Shown here: positions 1 through 5,745 of the stretch, in pieces | Numbering within the stretch: position 1 is the stretch's first letter | Layout of the letters: each line of letters begins with the position of its first letter | From: an uncultured Marvinbryantia sp. | GTDB lineage: Bacteria > Bacillota > Clostridia > Lachnospirales > Lachnospiraceae | Direction of reading: 5' to 3' | Length of the DNA: 6,070 nt | NCBI GenBank assembly: GCA_947624335.1 | Contig: CANQJX010000114.1 | Span: 1 to 6,070, forward strand | Program-made: the position numbers and the translations under genes | Notes under the pieces: generated by a model | The model's input: only the letters and a program-made list of their open reading frames with translations | Database searches by the model: none | Told to the model about the DNA's origin: nothing

Positions 1-1
1 G

Positions 2-873
2 TGCCGCAGGCGGGGCGTAAATATTTCGCTTCCGTCCCTGCGCATCGACGCGTTTTCCCTGGACGTCATGCGGTCCGTACAGGACGTGCGCAAAAGCAGC
101 CTTACCTTTGCGCCGGAGGCCGGCTCGCAGCGGCTGCGCGACGTCATCAATAAGGGATTGACAGAGGAAGTGATCCTAAAAGGCGCCGGCGATGCTTTTG
201 AAGGCGGATGGAATAAAGTAAAGCTTTATTTTATGCTCGGTCTGCCTTACGAAACGCAGGAGGACCAAAAAGAGATCGCGCATCTGGCGGAACGGATCGC
301 AGAACGTTACTATGAAGTTCCAAAAGAGCAGCGCGCGGGCCGATGTCAGATCACGGTCAGCACTTCGTTTTTTGTGCCGAAACCGTTCACTCTCTGTTTC
401 AGTGGGCGCCGATGCGTACAAGAGAGGATTTCCTGGAAGCCGCGCGCACCGTCAACCATGAAATAAAAGAGCAGCAGAACCGCAAGAGCATCCGCTACCA
501 TTGGCACGAGGCGGACGTTACCGTACTGGAGGGCGTGCTGGCGAGGGGAGACCGCCGTATCGGCGCGGTAATCGCGAACGCTTACCGAAACGGCGCGCTT
601 TACGACGCCTGGACGGATGAATTTTCCGCCGAAATCTGGGAACGCGCGTTTGCGCAGGCCGGCGTCGATCCCGCTTTTTATACGACGCGCGAACGGGATG
701 TAGACGAAATCCTCCCGTGGGATTTTATCGATATCGGCGTAACGAAAAAATTTTTAAAAAAAGAATGGCAGCTCGCGCAAATGGGACGTGTAACTCCAAA
801 CTGCCGCCAAAGCTGTTCCGGCTGCGGGGCCGTATGCTACGGGGGAGGTGTCTGCGTTGAAAATAAGAATTAA
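2..873 (+). pseudogene. Radical SAM protein (TIGR03960-like), 3' part, frameshifted
   Basis: This is the C-terminal part of a radical SAM protein of the B12-binding TIGR03960 type; the start and the CxxxCxxC iron-sulfur motif lie upstream of the window. Reading from base 2 gives family-like sequence (LPSLRIDAFSLDVM, then KSSLTFAPEAGSQRLRD, then YFMLGLPYET and FFVPKPFT) up to about base 391. From about base 397 the match continues in another frame (FQWAPM, NRKSIRYHWHEADVTVLEG, FYTTRERDVDEILPWDFIDIG). It ends in a cysteine cluster, TPNCRQSCSGCGA, that is typical of the family. Five bases (392-396, ctctg) stand where one codon is expected; removing one CT restores FTLFQWAPM. Without repair, translation stops at 464-466 and loses about 160 residues. 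The biochemical role of this family is unknown to me. The gene overlaps the next one by 17 bases. A real mutation and a sequencing or assembly error are equally possible. Family assignment is confident; loss of function is not. Confidence 0.85.
844..850 (+). promoter_or_regulatory. Ribosome binding site deciding the TTG start at 857
   Basis: GGAGGTG lies six bases before the TTG at 857. A GTG at 848 is in the same frame but sits inside this site, so it cannot be the start served by it. The TTG start gives the N-terminus MKIRIKFSK, as expected for the family. Confidence 0.7.
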
Positions 874-1555
874 ATTTTCCAAGCAGGGCGCGATGAAATT
901 TATCGGACATCTCGATATGATGCGCTATTTTCAGAAAGCAATGCGGCGCGCGCAGATTGATATTGCGTTTACGGAGGGCTTCAGTCCGCATATGATTATG
1001 TCGTTTGCCCTGCCGCTCGGCGTTGGGCTTACCAGCGACGCGGAATATATGGATATAGAAATCCGCACGCCCGTTTCTTCCAAAGAAGCCGTGCGCCGAC
1101 TCAACCAGGTAATGGCGGACGGCGTAAACGTGTTCAGTTTTCGGCAGATTGAAGAAAGAAAGGCTTCCAACGCAATGACACTGGTGAGCGCAGCCGCATA
1201 TAATATATCGTTTCGCGAAGGAAAAGAGCCGCCAGATGGCTGGACGGCGCATCTTGCAGAATTTCTTGCGCAGAAACAGATCATTGTGACAAAGAAAACC
1301 AAAAACGGCGAACGCGAGGAAGATATCCGCCCGCTGATTTATTCGCTGGAGCAGGACCGCCGCGGCGTTTCCATGACGGTTGCCGCAGGAAGCGCGGCGA
1401 ACCTGAAACCGGAACTGGTAATGGAAGCTTTTGCGGCGATGATCGGATGGAACATACCGGAATTTGCCCTGCTGATCAATCGTAAAGAACTGTACGCCAC
1501 GATCGGCGGTTCGCTGGTCGCGCTGGAAGAACTGGGGAAAGACATTGGATCGTAA
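857..1555 (+). CDS. TIGR03936 / DUF2344 radical SAM-linked protein
   Basis: This 232-residue protein is the usual partner of TIGR03960 radical SAM proteins. It is encoded next to them, and the two are fused in some organisms. The N-terminal third is the recognisable part: KIRIKFSKQGAMKFIGHLD, then a helix with MRYFQKAMRRAQIDIAFTEG, then FSPHMIMSFALPLGVGLTSD. The C-terminal half (about 105-232) is less conserved and ends near a helical ALLINRKELYA segment. I see no signal peptide, membrane segment or catalytic motif, so it is probably cytoplasmic. The TTG start is chosen because of the GGAGGTG site six bases upstream; a GTG at 848 would add three residues. It overlaps the radical SAM gene by 17 bases and the RNase gene by 11 bases, which implies one transcript and coupled translation. 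The molecular function is not established. A role in RNA or ribosome processing, suggested by the neighbours, is inference only. Confidence 0.87.
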   Translation: MKIRIKFSKQGAMKFIGHLDMMRYFQKAMRRAQIDIAFTEGFSPHMIMSFALPLGVGLTSDAEYMDIEIRTPVSSKEAVRRLNQVMADGVNVFSFRQIEERKASNAMTLVSAAAYNISFREGKEPPDGWTAHLAEFLAQKQIIVTKKTKNGEREEDIRPLIYSLEQDRRGVSMTVAAGSAANLKPELVMEAFAAMIGWNIPEFALLINRKELYATIGGSLVALEELGKDIGS

Positions 1556-2720
1556 ACTGATTGTTACGCGCTATAAAAACGGAATCGCCGTCATTCTGTT
1601 CCGGAACGGCAAAGCGGCGCAGATTTTGTTTGAGCGGGAGGAAGCGTCGCTTCTTGGCAACATATATATCGGAAAAGTAGTAAACGTCGTAAAAAATATC
1701 CGGGCCGCTTTTGTGGAGATTGAAGACCGGGTTCCCTGTTATTTTTCGCTGGATGATAATCCGGATCCGCTTTATGTCTCGGCGAAACAATCTTCCTCTC
1801 TGGTTTCGGGGGATGAAATTCTGGTTCAGGTGTCGCGCGAGGGCGTAAAAACCAAATCGCCCACGCTTACCTCAAATCTCTCCTTTGCGGGGAAATATCT
1901 GGTTCTGACAACGGCGAAACGAAAAATAACGGTTTCTTCCAAAATCCTGCCGGAACGAAAGGCGCAGCTTCTTGCTTTGGCAAAACGTTTTGCGGACGGC
2001 CGTTTCGGATGGATCTTTCGCACAAACGCGGCGGAAGCGGAAGAGGAAGAGATTGCTGCGGAAGCCGGGCGGCTGCTTGCCGGATGCGAGCATATCCTCG
2101 CCGTCGCCGCGCATCGTCCCTGCAGGAGCTGCCTGTACCGGAACCCGCCGCAGTGGCTTACCTGCATCCGCGATATTTACGATACGGAATACGACGAAAT
2201 CATCACAGAAGAAGACGCGCTGTATGAACAGATAAAAAGCTATCTGGCGGAATATGCGCCTGCATGCGTACCAAAGCTGCGGCTTTATCAGGACCGCCTG
2301 CTTCCGCTTTCCAGGCTGTATCCCGTAGAGACCGCTTTTGAGGACGCCACAAAGGAGCGTATCTGGCTGAAATCCGGCGCTTATCTGGTGATCCAGCCGA
2401 CGGAAGCCTTGACGGCGATCGACGTAAATACGGGCAAATATGAGCGTTCCAAGGCAACGGACGCCTTTTTAAACGTAAATCTGGAAGCGGCACGCGAGAT
2501 TGCCCGCCAGATACGTCTGCGCAATCTCTCCGGCATGATCCTGATTGATTTTATTAATATGCCCTCCGCCGAGCAGAACGACGCGCTTCTGCTTGCCCTG
2601 GATGCGGAGCTGCGAAAAGATCCGGTAAAAGCGTGCGTGGTGGATATGACAAAGCTTGGCCTTGTAGAAGTAACGCGCAAGCGCGTGCAAAAAAGCCTGT
2701 CGGAAAAATTAAAAACATGA
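1545..2720 (+). CDS. rng: Ribonuclease E/G family endoribonuclease (RNase G-like)
   Basis: This is a 391-residue cytoplasmic single-strand endoribonuclease of the RNase E/G family, which acts in rRNA maturation and mRNA decay. An S1-type RNA-binding segment occupies about residues 35-110 (LLGNIYIGKVVNVVKNIRAA). The catalytic DNase I-like part follows, with the two metal-binding aspartates visible at D293 (TEALTAIDVNTG) and D335 (MILIDFINM) and the conserved DMTKLGLVEVTRKR near 367-380. The protein stops about ten residues later. It therefore lacks the CPxC Zn-link and the small domain that dimerises E. coli RNase E, as well as any degradosome-scaffold tail, so it resembles short RNase G forms. 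A CxxC at 193-196 and a cysteine at 207 lie elsewhere. The TTG start at 1545 overlaps the previous stop by 11 bases and is preceded by a modest GGGGAAAG site; the N-terminus MDRKLIVTRY fits the family. No terminator follows the stop codon. Confidence 0.92.
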   Translation: MDRKLIVTRYKNGIAVILFRNGKAAQILFEREEASLLGNIYIGKVVNVVKNIRAAFVEIEDRVPCYFSLDDNPDPLYVSAKQSSSLVSGDEILVQVSREGVKTKSPTLTSNLSFAGKYLVLTTAKRKITVSSKILPERKAQLLALAKRFADGRFGWIFRTNAAEAEEEEIAAEAGRLLAGCEHILAVAAHRPCRSCLYRNPPQWLTCIRDIYDTEYDEIITEEDALYEQIKSYLAEYAPACVPKLRLYQDRLLPLSRLYPVETAFEDATKERIWLKSGAYLVIQPTEALTAIDVNTGKYERSKATDAFLNVNLEAAREIARQIRLRNLSGMILIDFINMPSAEQNDALLLALDAELRKDPVKACVVDMTKLGLVEVTRKRVQKSLSEKLKT

Positions 2721-2732
2721 CGAAATATGAAT

Positions 2733-2765
2733 AAATGTTAAGAAAATGTTAAAAATATATGTAAA
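2733..2765 (+). promoter_or_regulatory. Candidate operator: TGTTAA direct repeats upstream of -35
   Basis: AAATGTTAA occurs at 2733-2741 and again, identically, at 2744-2752, a period of 11 bases. A related TGTAAA lies at 2760-2765. Read on the other strand this is TTAACA-N5-TTAACA, which matches the layout of PhoP boxes known from Bacillus (TTAACA-like hexamers at 11-base spacing). The array ends five bases before the -35 hexamer of the secreted-protein gene. Binding by a PhoP/OmpR-type regulator is inference; the region is A/T-rich, so chance repetition is possible. Confidence 0.4.
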
Positions 2766-2770
2766 AAGTA

Positions 2771-2799
2771 TTGACTTCTGTTTCTCCGGGTGCTATACT
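2771..2799 (+). promoter_or_regulatory. Sigma-A type promoter of the secreted LRR protein gene
   Basis: The -35 hexamer TTGACT (2771-2776) and the -10 hexamer TATACT (2794-2799) are separated by 17 bases, with a TG dinucleotide (2791-2792) giving an extended -10. Transcription should start near 2806, leaving an untranslated leader of about 50 bases before the ATG at 2858. The strong match implies the gene is transcribed independently of the rng transcript. Confidence 0.8.
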
Positions 2800-2842
2800 T
2801 GTTGCAAAATAAGCCAGACAGGGGCAATTTATGTTTTGTTTT

Positions 2843-2851
2843 AAGGAGGAG
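2843..2851 (+). promoter_or_regulatory. Ribosome binding site deciding the ATG start at 2858
   Basis: AAGGAGGAG lies six bases before the ATG at 2858. An in-frame ATG at 2831 lies upstream of this site, has no site of its own, and would add nine charged residues before the signal peptide, so 2858 is taken as the start. Confidence 0.85.
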
Positions 2852-2857
2852 AAGAAA

Positions 2858-4660
2858 ATGAAGGGAACCAAAAAGGCGTTATTTATGCTGTTTGCCACAG
2901 CATTGTTCAGCATCTTTGCATGCGTCGGCGTATCAGCGGCCACTTCCGGTCTGTATACTTATTCGTCCACGACCGGCGGCGTAACGATCACAAAATATAC
3001 CGGTGCGGAAAAAAATCTGAAAATTCCTGCCACACTGGGCAAAAAAACGGTTGTGGGATTCAGTTCCAGTTTCCTGCAGCAGAAAAATTATGTGCAGACA
3101 ATTACGATTCCGGCAGGCGTAAAGAGCATTCCGGCAAGCGCGTTTGCCAATTGCCCGAACCTTCAGGCGGTAACTCTCGCCGGCACCGGCGTTCAGTCGG
3201 TCGGCAACTCGGCGTTCAGCGGCTGTACGAAATTAACGTCGTTTTCTTTTGAAAAGCTGAAAGAAAACGCAACAATCGGAACCAGCGCTTTTTACAATAC
3301 GGGACTTACGTCGGTGGATATTCCGTATTCGGTTGCAAGCATCGGCGCTACTTCGTTTGCAAACTGCACGCATCTTCAGAATGTGAACATTGAGATCGGT
3401 CTTCGCACCATCGGCGCCAACGCGTTTGCGAACTGTCTCAGTTTGGCAAAGGTTAACCTTCCCAGCAGCGTATCGAGCATCGGCGCGACGATTTTCGCCG
3501 GCACTCATACATCGCCGGTGAACGTAGAAGTTGTTGCCAGCACCTATGCCAACAATTATATGACGTCCAATTATCCGGAGGCATCCAACGCCGGAAACAT
3601 AAAGACAACTGTCACCGCAAGAAAAACGGCAACCCTTTCCTTCCCGTCGTCCATGGTTACCACCTATGTGGGACGGACCGAAAAACTTGCGTTGACAAAA
3701 TCCGATACCACGGATACCATCACTTGGAGCAGTACCGATACCGCAAAAGCGACGGTGGATAATTATGGAAACGTCACCGTAAAGAAAGGCGGATATGTGG
3801 ATATTATCGCCCGCGCGGACAATCAGACTTACGCATCCGTAACCCTGCGGATTTATGCGGCTCCAAAGACGATCACGCTGATTCAGAAAGGGAAAAAAGC
3901 GTCTACCTCCTCACACAGCATGAAAGATACCGGGGAACTTCTTCTTACCTGGACCACGACTCCGAGCGTGTCGAAAAACGCTCCGAAAGCCATTACTTCC
4001 AACAATACCAAAGTGATCCCCAATCCACAGTATGACAGCGCGAAAGGCGCATATGTGGTAAAACCCGTCCAGGGCGCGGAAGGTACGGTAACGCTTACCG
4101 TCAAAACATACAACGGCAAGAGCGCAACTTATAAAATAACAGTAACCAAAACGCGAAACGCAATTCCAAACTGGACGCAAAAATCGAAAACGCTGGTTGT
4201 CGGCAAAAGCTTTACCTTAAAGAATGTAAGCGGAATGAAATTTTCTTCCAGCAACACCTCGATTGCAACCGTAAGTTCCAAGGGTAAGATTACGGCAAAG
4301 AAAGCCGGCAAGGCGACGATCACCGTTTATAACGCTACCACCTCCGCGAACTGCGTCGTAACGGTCAACCCGAAAAAGGCGGCGATTTCCAAACTGAGTT
4401 CCACCGCCAAAAAGAAGATTACGGTAAAATACAAAAAGCTTTCCGGCATTACGGGATATGAGATCTGGTGGAGAAGATCGGACATGAAATGGTCAAAATC
4501 CCGCATGAAAACCAGAGCCGCCAGCAAATCCAATCAGATTACGATTAATGTGACAAAGAGCAAGGCGAAGTTTTATGTACGGGTACGCGCTTACCGCAAA
4601 GTAGGCGGAAAGAAATACTACGGCGCTTTTTGCACTCCGAAAACCATAAAATCAAAATAA
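2858..4660 (+). CDS. Secreted BspA-like LRR protein with Ig-like and FN3-like modules
   Basis: This is a 600-residue exported protein of unknown specific function. Residues 1-27 form a signal peptide: basic start MKGTKK, hydrophobic core, likely cleavage after VSA. Residues 53-218 hold about six to seven BspA-type (LRR_5) repeats with the pattern LxxVxIPxxVxSIGxxAFxxC. Residues 255-335 look like a Big_2 Ig-like domain (WSSTDTAKATVDNYGNVTVK). Residues 336-430 may be a divergent further Ig-like module, and 436-504 a second clear Big_2 (FSSSNTSIATVSSKGKITAKKAGKATI). Residues 505-600 form an FN3-like module ending VRVRAYRKVGGKKYYG, a tail common in gut Clostridia surface proteins. That tail holds 22 Lys and 7 Arg against 2 acidic residues. 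There is no LPxTG, SLH, choline-binding or transmembrane anchor, so it may be released or held by charge. Such proteins usually bind polymers or host and bacterial surfaces. It has its own promoter and no terminator. Confidence 0.88.
   Translation: MKGTKKALFMLFATALFSIFACVGVSAATSGLYTYSSTTGGVTITKYTGAEKNLKIPATLGKKTVVGFSSSFLQQKNYVQTITIPAGVKSIPASAFANCPNLQAVTLAGTGVQSVGNSAFSGCTKLTSFSFEKLKENATIGTSAFYNTGLTSVDIPYSVASIGATSFANCTHLQNVNIEIGLRTIGANAFANCLSLAKVNLPSSVSSIGATIFAGTHTSPVNVEVVASTYANNYMTSNYPEASNAGNIKTTVTARKTATLSFPSSMVTTYVGRTEKLALTKSDTTDTITWSSTDTAKATVDNYGNVTVKKGGYVDIIARADNQTYASVTLRIYAAPKTITLIQKGKKASTSSHSMKDTGELLLTWTTTPSVSKNAPKAITSNNTKVIPNPQYDSAKGAYVVKPVQGAEGTVTLTVKTYNGKSATYKITVTKTRNAIPNWTQKSKTLVVGKSFTLKNVSGMKFSSSNTSIATVSSKGKITAKKAGKATITVYNATTSANCVVTVNPKKAAISKLSSTAKKKITVKYKKLSGITGYEIWWRRSDMKWSKSRMKTRAASKSNQITINVTKSKAKFYVRVRAYRKVGGKKYYGAFCTPKTIKSK
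3092..3511 (+). repeat. LRR_5 (BspA-type) coding repeats
   Basis: This stretch encodes six successive units of 23-24 residues (protein residues 79-101, 102-125, 126-149, 150-172, 173-195 and 196-218). Each unit has a beta-strand signature (LxxVxI) and most close with SAF/SFxxC-type residues. Units 4 to 6 are the most regular, sharing SIGATSFANC / TIGANAFANC / SIGATIFAGT. Unit 3 is irregular, with an inserted charged segment (KLKENA) and no cysteine. A weaker unit may precede it at residues 53-78. Confidence 0.75.
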
Positions 4661-4663
4661 TAT

Positions 4664-4692
4664 TTGACGAAATCCATGCAATGTGCTACAAT
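4664..4692 (+). promoter_or_regulatory. Sigma-A type promoter of rplU-prp-rpmA
   Basis: TTGACG (4664-4669) and TACAAT (4687-4692) are separated by 17 bases, with TG at 4684-4685 as an extended -10. The -35 begins only three bases after the stop of the secreted-protein gene. Transcription should start at about 4698-4699, immediately ahead of the L21 leader RNA. Confidence 0.8.
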
Positions 4693-4698
4693 ACTCCA

Positions 4699-4769
4699 GT
4701 ATGCCGCTTAAAGAGGTTTAAGTGAGAAATCCACCGTATTTAGCGAGTAATGATAATAGGAGGTGCCAT
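4699..4769 (+). ncRNA. Ribosomal protein L21 leader RNA (cis-regulatory)
   Basis: The short leader before rplU resembles the L21 leader family of Firmicutes (Rfam L21_leader), including the CCGCTTAAAGAGG and GAGAAATCC segments. Visible structure: an eight-pair hairpin with arms 4705-4712 and 4717-4724 closing a GAGG loop. A second possible helix pairs CC-TATT (4734-4735, 4737-4740) with AATAGG (4755-4760), which would bury the first Gs of the AGGAGGTG ribosome binding site (4758-4765). In this family, expression is thought to be autoregulated by a product of the operon. The structural pairing was done by eye, and the exact ends are approximate. Confidence 0.75.
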
Positions 4770-5075
4770 ATGTACGCAATTATTGCAACAGGTGGTAAAC
4801 AGTACAAAGTAGCCGAGGGCGATATCATTAACGTAGAAAAACTTGGTGTGGAAGCCGGCGAAACAGTTACGTTTGATCAGGTGCTTGCAGTAAGCAACGA
4901 CGGGCTGAAGGTCGGCGCGGATGTTTCCGGCGCAACCGTAACCGGTTCCGTTATTCGAAACGGCAAGGGCAAAAAGGTAATTGTATACAAGTACAAAAGA
5001 AAAACCGGTTATCACAAAAAAGCCGGCCACAGACAGCAGTACACACAGGTTAAGATTGAAAAAATCAACGGTTGA
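4770..5075 (+). CDS. rplU: 50S ribosomal protein L21 (bL21)
   Basis: This is a complete 101-residue bL21, which binds 23S rRNA in the large ribosomal subunit. The start MYAIIATGGKQYKVAEGD is the family signature, followed by the beta-barrel region (VEAGETVTFDQVLAV) and the C-terminal basic motif KVIVYKYKRKTGYHKKAGHRQQYTQVKI. The length is normal. The ATG at 4770 is chosen over an in-frame GTG at 4722, because AGGAGGTG (4758-4765) sits just upstream of it and the extra residues would be encoded by the leader RNA. It is the first gene of an operon with prp and rpmA and is controlled by the L21 leader. Confidence 0.97.
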   Translation: MYAIIATGGKQYKVAEGDIINVEKLGVEAGETVTFDQVLAVSNDGLKVGADVSGATVTGSVIRNGKGKKVIVYKYKRKTGYHKKAGHRQQYTQVKIEKING

Positions 5076-5080
5076 TCCAT

Positions 5081-5401
5081 ATGATCAGAATTACTGTATT
5101 TCGGGCGTCCGGAGAATATCGGGGATTTACCTGCGCGGGTCATGCAGAGTATGCGCAGGAAGGATCTGATATTATCTGCGCGGCTGTTTCCGCGCTGACA
5201 GTCAATACCGTTAATTCCGTAGAGCGTTTTACTTCAGACCGGTTTCACACTTCTGTTTCGGAAGGATTTCTGGAATTCAGGCTGGACAACGGATGCTCGC
5301 GCGAAACGGCATTGTTGATGGATGCGATGATCTTAGGCTTAGAAGACATTCAAAAAACTTACGGTAATGAGTACATCGGACTTATGTATAAGGAGGAGTA
5401 G
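5081..5401 (+). CDS. prp: Ribosomal-processing cysteine protease Prp
   Basis: This 106-residue cytoplasmic cysteine protease (YsxB / DUF464 family) removes the N-terminal extension of ribosomal protein L27. The catalytic pair is visible as H21 in GHAEYAQEG and C33 in SDIICAAVSAL, followed by the family segment NTVNSVERF. The length is normal for the family. The ATG at 5081 is preferred because it gives the usual MIRITVF start. An in-frame TTG at 5072 overlaps the rplU stop codon (TTGA) and would add three residues. Neither has a clear Shine-Dalgarno sequence, so translation is probably coupled to rplU. Its position between rplU and rpmA, its substrate gene, is the standard arrangement in Firmicutes. 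Confidence 0.95.
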   Translation: MIRITVFRASGEYRGFTCAGHAEYAQEGSDIICAAVSALTVNTVNSVERFTSDRFHTSVSEGFLEFRLDNGCSRETALLMDAMILGLEDIQKTYGNEYIGLMYKEE

Positions 5402-5404
5402 GAC

Positions 5405-5692
5405 ATGTTAAAGATGAACCTTCAGATCTTTGCCCACAAAAAGGGCGTCGGTTCTACCAAGAACGGCAGAGATTCCGAATCGAAGAGATTAGGTGCGAAG
5501 AGGGCTGACGGACAGTTCGTAAAAGCTGGCAACATTCTTTACAGACAGCGCGGAACCAAGATTCATCCGGGCGAAAACGTAGGACGCGGCGGTGACGATA
5601 CACTGTTTGCGAAAGTTGACGGCGTTGTTAGATTCCAGAGAAAAGGCCGCGACAAAAAACAGGTTTCGGTCCTTCCGGTATCAGCAGAATAA
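5405..5692 (+). CDS. rpmA: 50S ribosomal protein L27 with Prp-cleaved N-terminal extension
   Basis: This is a 95-residue bL27, a large-subunit protein whose mature N-terminus reaches towards the peptidyl transferase centre. Residues 1-9 (MLKMNLQIF) are the Firmicutes-type extension. By family knowledge Prp cuts between F9 and A10, leaving AHKKGVGSTKNGRDSESK, which resembles mature E. coli L27. The conserved core follows: GQFVKAGNILYRQRGTKIHPG, NVGRGGDDTLFA and DGVVRF. The pre-cleavage motif here is LQIFA, where LQFFA is the more familiar form. AAGGAGGAG (5390-5398), lying within the last codons of prp, is placed six bases before the ATG. An intrinsic terminator follows the stop by six bases. 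Confidence 0.97.
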   Translation: MLKMNLQIFAHKKGVGSTKNGRDSESKRLGAKRADGQFVKAGNILYRQRGTKIHPGENVGRGGDDTLFAKVDGVVRFQRKGRDKKQVSVLPVSAE

Positions 5693-5698
5693 TACCGA

Positions 5699-5730
5699 GG
5701 CTTCAAATCATATGATTTGAAGCCTTTTTT
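5699..5730 (+). terminator. Intrinsic terminator after rpmA
   Basis: GGCTTCAAATCA (5699-5710) and TGATTTGAAGCC (5713-5724) are perfect inverted arms around TA, followed directly by six Ts (5725-5730). This gives an RNA hairpin of about 11 pairs with a four-base loop and a U-tract. It separates rplU-prp-rpmA from obgE. The DNA palindrome is symmetric through its centre, but the T-tract supports function only in the + direction. Confidence 0.92.
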
Positions 5731-5745
5731 AAACGAGGTTATCTT

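Noticed and set aside
389..403. Programmed -1 frameshifting to join the two radical SAM reading frames
   Set aside because: There is no slippery X_XXY_YYZ heptamer and no obvious downstream pseudoknot, and the family has no known frameshift. CT duplication or sequence error is simpler.
725..1252. Long minus-strand open frame opposite the radical SAM and DUF2344 genes
   Set aside because: It overlaps two recognisable + strand genes and its translation has no recognisable domain; it is a shadow of GC-rich coding sequence.
2673..2690. Short GC hairpin (ACGCG-CAAG-CGCGT) near the end of rng
   Set aside because: It lies within conserved coding sequence and is followed by As and not Ts, so it is not a terminator.
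2831..2857. In-frame ATG 27 bases upstream of the secreted-protein start
   Set aside because: It has no ribosome binding site, places the strong AAGGAGGAG inside the coding region and would add MFCFKEEKK before a complete signal peptide.
2900..2930. Possible lipoprotein signal (IFAC) in the secreted protein
   Set aside because: Phe at the -2 position does not fit a lipobox, and a normal signal-peptidase site (VSA) follows within a few residues.
3241..3268. Nine-base perfect inverted repeat GTTTTCTTT / AAAGAAAAC inside the LRR region
   Set aside because: It is A/T-rich, has a ten-base loop and no T-tract, and is explained by coding for FSFEKLKEN; it is probably coincidental.
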